Shown in pieces: positions 18,016 through 25,964 of a stretch of 64,000 bases of DNA. The position numbers and the translations under genes are program-made. The stretch is from Gemmatimonadota bacterium (GTDB lineage: Bacteria > Gemmatimonadota > Gemmatimonadetes > Longimicrobiales > Gaopeijiaceae): positions 109,165 to 173,164 of the forward strand of contig JAPPOV010000033.1 of assembly GCA_028873595.1 (NCBI GenBank). Direction: 5' to 3'. Numbering within the stretch: position 1 is the stretch's first letter; each line of letters starts with the position of its first letter. The notes beneath the pieces were generated by a model that was not told the DNA's origin, did not search any database, and was given only the letters and a program-made list of their open reading frames with translations.

Positions 18016-19071
18016 ATGCATCGACCCGACCAGCTCCCGGACGCCATCACCGGTCCTGCCGCCTGGCTGGGAGCGGACATGGCCGGTCGGCAGGACGAGT
18101 GGCTCATTCAGCTCTCGGAACGGGATATCGCCGACCTGGAACGAGCGTCGAACCACTACCTGTCTCTGGGACGAGATGTGGGTGAGATCACGGCCGAAGA
18201 CTTTCCACTCGAGACGTTCGGTGCTCACCTCGAGCGCATGAAGGAGAAGCTCCTGCACGGGATCGGCTTCGAGGTCCTCAGGGGACTGCCGGTCAACGAG
18301 TACGACCAGCTCTTTTCGGCCACCGTCTTCTGTGGCATTGGAGCGCACCTCGGGAGCGCGCGATCCCAAAACGCGCAGGGGCACATTCTCGGTCACGTCC
18401 GCGACACAGGCGCGAGTTCCGCGAACCCCAACACGCGCATCTATCTGACGGCGGAACGGCAGAGCTTCCATACGGACAGCGCCGATATCGTGGGCCTGCT
18501 CTGCCTGCAGGACGCGAAGGAGGGTGGAGAGTCCCTTCTCGTGAGTGCGCTGTCGATCTACAACCGTATGAAGTCTGAGCGACCGGACCTGCTTGCTTAC
18601 CTCTTCGATCCGATCGCGACCGATCGGCGCGGTGAAATCCCTCCAGGGGCCGCGCCGTACATGGAGATTCCGGTTTTCAACTGGCATGCCGGGTACCTGA
18701 CGGTGTTCTACCAGCGGCAGTACATCGAGAGCGCGCAACGTTTCGACGAAGCGATGCGCCTGAGTCCGGAACACGTGGAGGCGCTCGACATGCTCGACGC
18801 GCTGGCCAACGATCCGGAGATGCACGTGCGCATGCGCCTGCAGAAGGGCGACATGCAATTCGTATACAACCACTCACAGCTTCACGACCGGACCGACTTC
18901 GTCGACTGGCCCGAGCCCGAACGCCGTCGTCACCTCATGCGGCTCTGGCTCTCACCCACCGGCGACCGCGAGCTGCCGGAGTGTTTCACCCAGCGGTACG
19001 GCTCCATCCAGATCGGCGACCGTGGGGGTATCGTCACCGAGCATACTGTGCTGACGGCGCCGATCGACTGA
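18016..19071 (+). CDS. TauD/TfdA-like Fe(II)/2-oxoglutarate dioxygenase
   Basis: 351-aa cytoplasmic oxygenase that would hydroxylate an organic substrate using 2-oxoglutarate and O2. The iron facial triad is His152 and Asp154 in SFHTDSAD, with the distal His most likely His290 in YNHSQLHDRTDF. The downstream RRHLMRLWLSP supplies the 2-oxoglutarate-binding Arg. The N-terminus GPAAWLGADM is like that of the larger TauD relatives found in many bacteria and fungi rather than taurine dioxygenase itself, so taurine is not a safe substrate call. It ends 23 bases from the end of a Rieske oxygenase on the other strand. Confidence 0.88.
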   Translation: MHRPDQLPDAITGPAAWLGADMAGRQDEWLIQLSERDIADLERASNHYLSLGRDVGEITAEDFPLETFGAHLERMKEKLLHGIGFEVLRGLPVNEYDQLFSATVFCGIGAHLGSARSQNAQGHILGHVRDTGASSANPNTRIYLTAERQSFHTDSADIVGLLCLQDAKEGGESLLVSALSIYNRMKSERPDLLAYLFDPIATDRRGEIPPGAAPYMEIPVFNWHAGYLTVFYQRQYIESAQRFDEAMRLSPEHVEALDMLDALANDPEMHVRMRLQKGDMQFVYNHSQLHDRTDFVDWPEPERRRHLMRLWLSPTGDRELPECFTQRYGSIQIGDRGGIVTEHTVLTAPID

Positions 19072-19094
19072 GCGTGTTCGGCCGGAGCCGGACC

Positions 19095-20201
19095 TCAGTC
19101 TCGACCCTCCAGCACCTGGAGATACTCCCGATCCCACGCGGCGATCATGCTCTCCAGCTCTGCGTATGGCCCGGGGGTGTATGCGCGTGACGTGATTCCT
19201 TGCTGGGAGAGTTTGCTCACCATCCAGTCCTGCTCGTTGGTCATGTTCCAGAACTCGATCGCGGGCTGGGGATCGAAGTCCGGTGCGGCCATAGCATCGA
19301 TGTCGAAAAGCCAGTCACAGACGATCCGCGTTCGGTCCGTCGCGAGTCGGTCGATCCTGTGGGTCAGCACGTAATCCGGATGAAGGCTGAGCAGCAGGTT
19401 GGGAAAGATCGTGTAGTACTGGACCCGGTTCAGGTCTTCGCCCTCGAGCCCGCCGAGTGGCGCAGCGCACCGCTGGCCCGTCATCGTCATGCTGCCGCCC
19501 TCGATCTCCATCTGCATGGGCCCGCCCAGGAACGGACCCTCCTCGAGATCGTTCCATGCGTTGCGGAACGGGGTCAGACGGTTCAGGGCGGGGTGCAGCG
19601 CCGGGCAGTGGTAGCACTCGGAGTAGTTCTGGAAGACCAACTTCCAGTTCGCCGCGATGTCGTACACGAGGCGATGTGCGATGCGGAGCCTCGGAAGATC
19701 CCAGCGATTGAACTTGTCGATGAGGGGAGCAAACGCTTCTTCGAACGGCTTCGGATCGTCCGACAGGTTGACGAAGATGCAGCCCTCCCACTCCGCGACG
19801 GCGACCGGGAGGAGCGGGTAGTTCGCCTTGCAGAAGGACTCCACCTCGTCCATGAACGGCGCACCCGTCAGCTCACCATTCAGCGCGTACGTCCATGCGT
19901 GGTACCCACACTGGATCGACTTCGGAAAGGTTCCGGTCGATTCGGTCACCAGTCGCGTCCCGCGGTGACGGCACACGTTGTGATGTGCATGGATCGAGCC
20001 CTCGTGATCGCGGAGCACGATGATGCTTTCCGACTCGACCTCGAAGAGCATGTAAGCGCCCGGGTCGGCGATCTGCGATGCGCGTCCCACGAAGAGCCAT
20101 CGATCGAAGAAGATTCGTTCCGTTTCCTGCTCGTACACGTCCTGGTCGACGTAATAGCGGCGCTGGAGTGTCTTGGCGTCAAAAGCAGAGCGTGAAGGCA
20201 T
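19095..20201 (-). CDS. Rieske non-haem iron oxygenase, alpha-subunit type
   Basis: 368-aa oxygenase component. The Rieske [2Fe-2S] ligands are in NVCRHRG and CGYHAW (about residues 76-102). The mononuclear iron site is in NYSECYHCPALHPAL, with the bridging or ligand Asp in NMTNEQDW near residue 330. The overall pattern is that of ring-hydroxylating dioxygenase alpha subunits and of the quaternary-amine demethylases (choline, carnitine or stachydrine type). The substrate cannot be read from the sequence. No reductase or ferredoxin gene is adjacent, so electrons must come from elsewhere. The gene is convergent with the TauD-like gene and follows a Pmp3-type gene on the other side. Confidence 0.9.
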   Translation of the reverse strand: MPSRSAFDAKTLQRRYYVDQDVYEQETERIFFDRWLFVGRASQIADPGAYMLFEVESESIIVLRDHEGSIHAHHNVCRHRGTRLVTESTGTFPKSIQCGYHAWTYALNGELTGAPFMDEVESFCKANYPLLPVAVAEWEGCIFVNLSDDPKPFEEAFAPLIDKFNRWDLPRLRIAHRLVYDIAANWKLVFQNYSECYHCPALHPALNRLTPFRNAWNDLEEGPFLGGPMQMEIEGGSMTMTGQRCAAPLGGLEGEDLNRVQYYTIFPNLLLSLHPDYVLTHRIDRLATDRTRIVCDWLFDIDAMAAPDFDPQPAIEFWNMTNEQDWMVSKLSQQGITSRAYTPGPYAELESMIAAWDREYLQVLEGRD

Positions 20202-20215
20202 GGACGGTGCGGGGG

Positions 20216-20377
20216 CTACTTGGTGACGAGCCAGAGAGAGTGGATCATGCCCGGCACGAAAAAGAAGAAGGTGAGGATAATGTTGATCACCAGATTCTTG
20301 CCGAAGCCGTACTTCAGAAATACCGCAAGCGGTGGAGCGAATACCGCGGCAATGATGAGAACGAGCTTGTTGTCCAT
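20216..20377 (-). CDS. YqaE/Pmp3-family small membrane protein
   Basis: 53-aa peptide with two hydrophobic helices (about residues 4-20 and 29-50). It has the family core FAPPLAVFLKYGFGKNLVINIILT and the ending GMIHSLWLV. Members of this family sit in the cytoplasmic membrane and affect membrane potential or salt tolerance, although the mechanism is unsettled. The ATG at 20377 is preceded by AAAGGAG about seven bases upstream, a clear ribosome site that rules out the longer open frame to 20575. It lies 14 bases upstream of the Rieske gene on the same strand. Confidence 0.92.
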   Translation of the reverse strand: MDNKLVLIIAAVFAPPLAVFLKYGFGKNLVINIILTFFFFVPGMIHSLWLVTK

Positions 20378-20517
20378 GATTTCTCCTTTCGAGAGACAGG
20401 AAGGTAGGGCGAACGGGCCTGTTGCGAACGTGGCGGTACTCGGGAGGTGAGGAACGGAGCGGCGAGACCTATCTTGGAGCGTTCCCAGCCAGCGGCTCCG
20501 TAGCGGATGGTCCATCG

Positions 20518-22104
20518 ATGAATCGATCTGAGATGTTGCGGCGTGTCCGTGAGCGGACTGACGCCGGGGGTTCATGGGACATCGTTGTAATCGGTGGTGG
20601 AGCGACCGGTGTCGGTATCGCCCTCGATGCGGCTGCCCGTGGGTACGACGTCGCTTTGTTCGAGTCGAGCGACTTCGGCAAGGGCACGTCCAGTCGGTCG
20701 ACGAAGCTGGTCCATGGAGGCGTGCGCTATCTGCAGCAGGGGAACGTGCCGCTCGTCATGGAAGCTCTGCGGGAGCGAGGCATCCTGCGGAACAATGCTC
20801 CGCACCTGGTCAGTGACTTGCCCTTCGTCGTTCCCAACTATCGCTGGTGGGAGGCGCCCTTCTACGGCGTGGGGATGCGCGTGTACGACGTGCTCGCCGG
20901 CAAATACGGCTTCGGCCACTCGAAGAACCTTTCGCTGGACGAGACCATCGAGCAGCTCCCCACGATCGAGACCGAGGGACTTCGGGGTGGGGTCGTCTAC
21001 CACGATGGGCAGTTCGATGATGCGCGGCTCCTCGTTCACCTCGCGATGACGGCGTGGGAGCAGGGTGCTGTTCTCGTGAACTATTGTCCGGTGGTCGACG
21101 TGTCGAAGGGTGACGACGGATTCGTGGACGGGGTCGTCGTACGTGATGTGGAGTCCGACACGGAAATTCGAGCCAAAGCGAAGGTGGTCATCAACGCGAC
21201 CGGGGCGTGGACGGACACGGTCCGGCGTATGGACCAGCCGAATGCTCGCGCTGTGATTCAGCGGAGTCAGGGTGTGCATATCGTGCTCGATCGAGCATTC
21301 CTGCCAGGATCATCCGCGATCATGGTCCCCAAGACGGATGACGACCGCGTCCTGTTCGCCATCCCGTGGCAAGACCGGGTGCTCGTCGGGACGACTGACA
21401 CGCCGATCGTTGATGTGGAGGAGGAGCCGATGCCCTTTGACGATGAGGTCGAGTTCATCATCGAACACGCGGCGCGCTACCTGACACGGGATCCAGGACC
21501 GGACGACGTGTTGAGCGTCTTCGTCGGGATTCGACCGCTTGTGGCCGACGCGGACCCGGGCGATACCGCGGAAACCTCCCGTGAGCATGCGATCCGGATC
21601 AGCGACGCCGGTCTGATCTCGATCGCCGGTGGGAAGTGGACCACGTACCGCAAGATGGCGAAGGATGCCGTGAGTGCTGCTCAGGCGCTTGGCGATCTCG
21701 AGGATGTTGGATGTCCGACGCGTGAACTCCGCATCCACGGTTACCACCTGAACGCCGAACGCTTCGGGCGTCTTTCCGTATACGGGTCCGATGCACCCGA
21801 GATCGAGGAGATCATGCGGTCCGAGCCCGGGTTGGGAGACCCCGTGCATCCGCGGCTCGATCTTACACCGGCGGAGATCCTGTGGGCGTGTCGAGAAGAG
21901 ATGGCCCGCACCGTAGACGACGTGCTCGCCCGCCGGAGTCGTTCGTTGATCTTCGATGCCCGAGCGGCGATCGAGGCCGCACCGCGGGTGGCAGAGGTCA
22001 TGGCCGGTGAGCTCGGTCGCGATGCGTCGTGGATGACCTCTCAGGTGGTTGATTTCGAGGCGATCGCTCGAAGATACGTATGGCCCCGATCGCGTGACGG
22101 CTGA
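20518..22104 (+). CDS. glpD: FAD-dependent glycerol-3-phosphate dehydrogenase
   Basis: Aerobic-type membrane-associated dehydrogenase that oxidises sn-glycerol 3-phosphate to dihydroxyacetone phosphate and passes electrons to quinone. The 528-aa protein has the FAD dinucleotide motif VVIGGGATGVGIALDAAARG near residue 20. It also has GTSSRSTKLVHGGVRYL, INATGAWTD and the C-terminal GGKWTTYRKMA, all typical of GlpD/GlpA. The ATG at 20518 starts just before the Rossmann fold and fits the family start. The upstream extension to 20422 overlaps the promoter of the divergent yqaE gene. A Vps62-like gene begins inside its last codons. Confidence 0.95.
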   Translation: MNRSEMLRRVRERTDAGGSWDIVVIGGGATGVGIALDAAARGYDVALFESSDFGKGTSSRSTKLVHGGVRYLQQGNVPLVMEALRERGILRNNAPHLVSDLPFVVPNYRWWEAPFYGVGMRVYDVLAGKYGFGHSKNLSLDETIEQLPTIETEGLRGGVVYHDGQFDDARLLVHLAMTAWEQGAVLVNYCPVVDVSKGDDGFVDGVVVRDVESDTEIRAKAKVVINATGAWTDTVRRMDQPNARAVIQRSQGVHIVLDRAFLPGSSAIMVPKTDDDRVLFAIPWQDRVLVGTTDTPIVDVEEEPMPFDDEVEFIIEHAARYLTRDPGPDDVLSVFVGIRPLVADADPGDTAETSREHAIRISDAGLISIAGGKWTTYRKMAKDAVSAAQALGDLEDVGCPTRELRIHGYHLNAERFGRLSVYGSDAPEIEEIMRSEPGLGDPVHPRLDLTPAEILWACREEMARTVDDVLARRSRSLIFDARAAIEAAPRVAEVMAGELGRDASWMTSQVVDFEAIARRYVWPRSRDG

Positions 22105-22936
22105 TCTTCTGCGCTCCCTCGCGCGGGCGCATGCGCCGATCGTTCACCTTCATCCGGAGGATCGATTCCGACCCATGTCCCCTGTAGCGTTTGTGGGCGA
22201 TTCGCGGCTGCGCATGTACGACCGTCGTCAGCAGGCCCACATGCCGCTTCACCCGGTCCTGAATGTGAGGACACGGGAGTGGGCGAAGCCACCTGCCGTG
22301 CGTGCTCTCATGGGCCAGGAGTACTTCAACCCGCCCCTCGACCTCCTGGGCTCACTGGCGCTACGTGAAGACGGGACCAACCGCCGACCCCGCGACGGAA
22401 AGGCGGCGAGCTGCGGTAATGTCTTCCTCGAGCACCGACACAGGGCCCCCAGAGGCGACGGCGATCCAACCGGCAAGGTCCCCACGTTCTATTACGGGAA
22501 GTCGATCGGGGGTGGCGAGAGCCTGCTGACCTTCTGGTTCTTTTACGGCTACTCGCGCTATCAGGCCGTTCAGCTGCTGGGACATCAGGGAGAATGGGAG
22601 CACATCTCGCTGATTCTCGACCGGAGTGGGCGGGTACGGGGCGCCTACTTCGCGGCGCACGGTCGTCCGATGCGTGTCGATGCGGACGATCTCGAGATCG
22701 TCGATGGTCGTACGGTGGTGTACTCGGCGAAGGAGTCCCACGCGTCGTATCCGACCCGCGGAGAGCACCCGGATGGCGATGAGACCCGTGAGGGCCCGCG
22801 TTGGGAAACGTGGCGTGCCCTCGAATCTCTCGCCGTTCAGGAGTGGCGGCGCTTCGCGGGCGCCTGGGGTGCAGTGGGGTCCCTCGCCGCCACTACAGGA
22901 CCGCTCGGCCCATGGTACAAGCGTCACCGAAGGTAG
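22094..22936 (+). CDS. Vps62-like protein
   Basis: 280-aa protein that resembles the Vps62 family in its start, RAHAPIVHLHPEDRFRPMS, and in later blocks such as LTFWFFYGYSR, GEWEHISLILD and SAKESHASYP. The HPED, EWEHI and SHASYP positions are the conserved polar sites of the family. The biochemical role is unknown, and the yeast protein's link to vacuolar sorting should not be carried over. I chose the GTG at 22094, which overlaps the glpD stop by 11 bases and puts the conserved block right after a short leader. A TTG at 22049 would add 15 residues. Confidence 0.75.
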   Translation: MTADLLRSLARAHAPIVHLHPEDRFRPMSPVAFVGDSRLRMYDRRQQAHMPLHPVLNVRTREWAKPPAVRALMGQEYFNPPLDLLGSLALREDGTNRRPRDGKAASCGNVFLEHRHRAPRGDGDPTGKVPTFYYGKSIGGGESLLTFWFFYGYSRYQAVQLLGHQGEWEHISLILDRSGRVRGAYFAAHGRPMRVDADDLEIVDGRTVVYSAKESHASYPTRGEHPDGDETREGPRWETWRALESLAVQEWRRFAGAWGAVGSLAATTGPLGPWYKRHRR

Positions 22937-23079
22937 GTCGTGTCGCGATTCATTCGAGTCCGGAGGTGCGACGATCGCCGCGTCGTTCTAGTGTGCCGGA
23001 GTTGGGTCGAAGGAACCTTCACCCTCACGCGTAGCTCTCTGGAAGAGCCGCTCTTCCACGTCCACTCAGGAACGACATC

Positions 23080-23394
23080 ATGCTCATCAGCAATACGCAG
23101 GAAATCCCTGGAAAGACCGTCGTCGAATTCTTCGGCGTCGTCAGCGGTAGCACGGTCCGCGCGAAGCACATCGGTCGCGACATCGCCGCCGGTCTGAAGA
23201 ACGTCGTCGGGGGTGAACTGCGGGGCTATACGGAGCTGCTGGCTGAGGCACGCGGCGAGGCGATCCGCCGCATGAGCTACCAGGCCGAAGAAATGGGAGC
23301 CAACGCCATCGTGAACGTACGGTTCGCGACCAGCAGCGTCGCACAGGGTGCGGCGGAACTGTTCGCATACGGGACGGCGGTGAGGGTCGAGTAA
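23080..23394 (+). CDS. YbjQ/UPF0145 family protein
   Basis: 104-aa soluble protein of the YbjQ fold, a small domain that forms ring-like oligomers and was named a heavy-metal-binding domain without firm evidence. Family marks are VVEFFGVVSGSTVRAKHIGRDIAAGLKNVVGGELRGYTELL and RGEAIRRM...GANAIVNVRF, with the closing FAYGTAVRVE. Length and ends match the family. It is followed with one-base overlap by a second YbjQ-like gene, so the two are probably co-translated. Confidence 0.88.
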   Translation: MLISNTQEIPGKTVVEFFGVVSGSTVRAKHIGRDIAAGLKNVVGGELRGYTELLAEARGEAIRRMSYQAEEMGANAIVNVRFATSSVAQGAAELFAYGTAVRVE

Positions 23395-23900
23395 TGGTCG
23401 AGTTCAGCATCTATCTCATCACCCCCGTGATGTTTCTCGGAGCGTGGATCACAGGGACTCTGCTGGAGCGACGCCACTTTCAGGATCTGCTGCGTCTCGA
23501 AAGTGGCGCCCGGGAGATCCTGGCGGTCACGATCGAGGAGCTGCCGAACGGTTGGGAGGTCCAGGATTGCGATCTCGTCATTGGCAATGTCGTGATCTCG
23601 CAGGACTACTTCAAACGCATCGTCGCCAGCATCAAGGGCATCTTCGGTGGCCGGATCGGTGTGTACGAGCCGCTGCTCCAGCGTGCTCGTCGCGAAGCAG
23701 TGGTGCGCATGAAGGAGCAAGCTCGAATCCATGGTCATGACACCGTCATCAACGTCCGGATCGAGACGTCGGCGCTGGCACGTGCGCGGAGTGACGCCAA
23801 GGGTACCGCCGGGGTAGAGGTCCTGGCGTTCGGCACAGCGGTTACGCTGCGTGCTGGGTCAAGGGCGTCGATCGGACCGGGTGGAGGTGTTCTCGTCTAG
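23394..23900 (+). CDS. Membrane-anchored YbjQ-like protein
   Basis: 168-aa protein. Residues 5-24 form a hydrophobic N-terminal helix, which the upstream paralogue lacks. The remainder repeats the YbjQ plan in diverged form: LAVTIEELPNGWEVQDCDLVIGNVVIS, GIFGGRIGVYEPLLQRAR, REAVVRMKEQA and VINVRIETS, ending VEVLAFGTAVTL. Start and upstream stop share one base (TAATG). The pairing of a soluble and an anchored form suggests a mixed or membrane-tethered oligomer, which is an inference. About 14 Gly/Ser-rich residues trail the domain. Confidence 0.8.
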   Translation: MVEFSIYLITPVMFLGAWITGTLLERRHFQDLLRLESGAREILAVTIEELPNGWEVQDCDLVIGNVVISQDYFKRIVASIKGIFGGRIGVYEPLLQRARREAVVRMKEQARIHGHDTVINVRIETSALARARSDAKGTAGVEVLAFGTAVTLRAGSRASIGPGGGVLV

Positions 23901-24158
23901 AGGCTTCGGGTACCGGTTTCATCGAGTTCGGGCGCTACAGTCGGGAGCTCATTGCCGCTGTTCCCTGCGACAACGAGCTCCCCGTGAAGCCGACAAGGAA
24001 GGTGGGGTTTCGTGCGATCCGCTCTCGCACCGTCGTGAAGAGCACCCGAGAGCGCGCCCCGGATCGTGGACCCTCCAGAGCTCTGTGAAGGGGCTCAACG
24101 GACACGTTAGGAAACACCTTGCGCACCCCCTCCTGCGAGTGCATCATCCCGCCCCTTT
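23901..24158. other. Intergenic region before the pilin-like gene
   Basis: A 258-base gap. One forward frame stays open from about 23,882 to the TGA near 24,088 and gives a protein-like string (TGFIEFGRYSRELIAAV), but it has no start codon of its own and no family I recognise. It may be a gene remnant or chance. No hairpin terminator is obvious after the YbjQ pair. Confidence 0.3.
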
Positions 24159-24623
24159 TTGAAGGGAACATCTTATTCCGGTCGGTCACTGGGGGAGACG
24201 TTGGCGCGCGAGAAGGGCTTCGTATTCGTTGAGTTCATGATGGAGGTCGTGTGTGTCACGGGCCTCATCGTGATGGTCGCGTTGTTCGGCGTTCAGTCGA
24301 GCACCGCGGTCTTGAGCTTGTCCGAGGAGCGGGGCGAACGGATGCTCGCAGCCGTGAAGGGCGATCTCGAGCGAGTCGTAGAGGAACAGGCTCTCCACTA
24401 CCTCGACTCTTCGGAATTCGCTCGGTCGCCGGAAGATCTCGCGTTCGTATCCACCGTTGGTGTCGCAATCGAGGTTCAGGCTTCACCCTCGGGGTGGAGT
24501 GCGACAGCGTCGCACGCGGAGCTTGGTGAAGGCGTTGGGTGCGCGGTCTTCTACGGATCCGTCCAGCGTCCGTCTGACCCCGTAGTGCCGAGTTCGCCTG
24601 GGCAGGTGTTCTGCACCGAGTAA
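24159..24623 (+). CDS. Divergent type IV prepilin-like protein
   Basis: Up to 154 aa. After a short basic leader comes EKGFVFVEFMMEVVCVTGLIVMVALF. That is a Gly followed by Phe, with Glu at position +5 of the mature end and a hydrophobic helix, which is the cleavage and packing signature of type IV pilins and pseudopilins even though the usual TLIEL core is absent. The C-terminal part (VGVAIEVQASPSGWSATASH, then two late Cys) resembles the end of pilin A-like proteins that carry GWSATATH and a closing disulfide. The start is unsure: TTG 24159, or TTG 24201 with GGGGGAG just upstream, which would leave a six-residue leader. No pilus assembly genes are nearby. Confidence 0.6.
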   Translation: MKGTSYSGRSLGETLAREKGFVFVEFMMEVVCVTGLIVMVALFGVQSSTAVLSLSEERGERMLAAVKGDLERVVEEQALHYLDSSEFARSPEDLAFVSTVGVAIEVQASPSGWSATASHAELGEGVGCAVFYGSVQRPSDPVVPSSPGQVFCTE

Positions 24624-24766
24624 CAGACTCCGATGTCGATGGTGCACAGGTGTCCACGAGTGCTCGTGAGGATCAGTCGATTGGCGCGTCCTCGGACGAT
24701 CTCCGATCTTGTTTGACGTCTACCAAGACTGTCGCCCTGAAGCTCAGCCCTCTCGAGGAAAAGACG

Positions 24767-25912
24767 ATGTCGCTACACCGCTCCTTCTGCTCCATGACTC
24801 TTGTTGCGGCCCTTGCTGCGTCCGCGTGTGCTCCGGCTGGCGATGGTGTGCCGATGGATTCGGCCGGCAACCTCATCACTGGCGAGGGGCTTCCCAACCC
24901 GACGCCGACCGTAGTGACGAACTGGGGTGCTCTCCCGGAGGGCCGTGAGTGGGGTACCAGTGCGGGGATCGATATCGATCCGATCGACGGGCATGTATGG
25001 GCCTACGAGCGCTGCGGGGCAGCGAGCTTTGGTGGCGGGGAGCCGGTGAACTGTGAGACCAACCCCGTTCCACCCGTCTTCAAATTCGACCGTAACACGG
25101 GTGAGGTGCTGGCCAATTTCGGCGCCGATCTCATGGTGACTCCTCACGGGATCCACGTGGACGCAGGAGGGAACGTCTGGATTGCGGACTTTGCGGGGAA
25201 TCGTGAGGGCACGCGGGGCCATCAGGTCTGGAAGTTCAGCCCTGAGGGTGAGGTTCTCCTGACGCTCGGCATCGCCGGCCAACCCGGAAACGCACCCGGC
25301 CAATTCAATCAGCCCAATGACGTTGTCACCGGGCCGGACGGTTCGATCTATGTGTCGGATGGACACAATGGACAGGGTATGACGACGAACCAGGCGATGA
25401 ACGCCGGTCGTGAGAACGGTCAGACGGCCCGGATCCAGAAGTTCACGCCCGAGGGTGAGTTCATCATGGAGTGGGGTGAGATCGGCGTCGAGCATGGACA
25501 GTTCCGCACGCCGCACGCTTTGGCGTTTGATTCACAGGAGCGACTCTGGATTGCGGATCGCGGGAACCACCGGATCGAGATCTACGACCAGGACGGGAAC
25601 TATCTCGATTCTCGTTACAGCTACGGTCGTATCAGCGGGATCTTCATCAAGGACGAGATGGTCTACGCGATCGACTCGGAATCGAGCCCGACGAACCATC
25701 CGAACTGGCGCAATGGTGTCCGGATCGGGCCGGTCGGCGAGGATCGGATTGTCGCCTTCGTTCCGCCGTTCGAGCGGGAGAGCCGGGTCTATCAGGGTAC
25801 GGCTGGTGAGGGGGTTGCGGTCGACGCGGATGGAAACATCTACGCGGCGGAGGGGCCGAACTCCCTGCGTTGGGCAGGCGGCGCGTTCACGAAGTACCTC
25901 GCCCGGGATTAG
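24767..25912 (+). CDS. NHL-repeat beta-propeller lipoprotein
   Basis: 381-aa surface or periplasmic protein. The signal peptide ends AASAC, giving lipidated Cys21. The body has NHL blades, for example HGIHVDAGGNVWIAD, QPNDVVTGPDGSIYVSD and HALAFDSQERLWIADRGNHRIEIYD, which form a six-bladed propeller like that of peptidylglycine alpha-amidating lyases. No lyase activity can be claimed, because the same fold often only binds partners. GAGGA precedes the ATG at 24767 by about eight bases. An upstream in-frame extension to 24650 lacks a signal. Paralogues lie at 31750-32885 (broken) and 41472-42635. Confidence 0.85.
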   Translation: MSLHRSFCSMTLVAALAASACAPAGDGVPMDSAGNLITGEGLPNPTPTVVTNWGALPEGREWGTSAGIDIDPIDGHVWAYERCGAASFGGGEPVNCETNPVPPVFKFDRNTGEVLANFGADLMVTPHGIHVDAGGNVWIADFAGNREGTRGHQVWKFSPEGEVLLTLGIAGQPGNAPGQFNQPNDVVTGPDGSIYVSDGHNGQGMTTNQAMNAGRENGQTARIQKFTPEGEFIMEWGEIGVEHGQFRTPHALAFDSQERLWIADRGNHRIEIYDQDGNYLDSRYSYGRISGIFIKDEMVYAIDSESSPTNHPNWRNGVRIGPVGEDRIVAFVPPFERESRVYQGTAGEGVAVDADGNIYAAEGPNSLRWAGGAFTKYLARD

Positions 25913-25930
25913 ACGGACGTGACTCGGGTC

Positions 25931-25960
25931 GTGTCGGCGGCGTTCCCTGTCCGCCGGCAC
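25931..25960. terminator. Hairpin between convergent genes
   Basis: Arms GTGTCGGCGG and CCGCCGGCAC pair over ten bases with one G-T pair and a ten-base loop. It lies between the stop of the NHL gene and the stop of the leftward gene at 25965. Confidence 0.6.
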
Positions 25961-25964
25961 GGCC

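Noticed and set aside
17833..18873. Extension of the small outer-membrane protein gene to 505 codons
   Set aside because: The extra part is antisense to the TauD-like gene. The ATG at 17832 has a signal peptide and a ribosome site.
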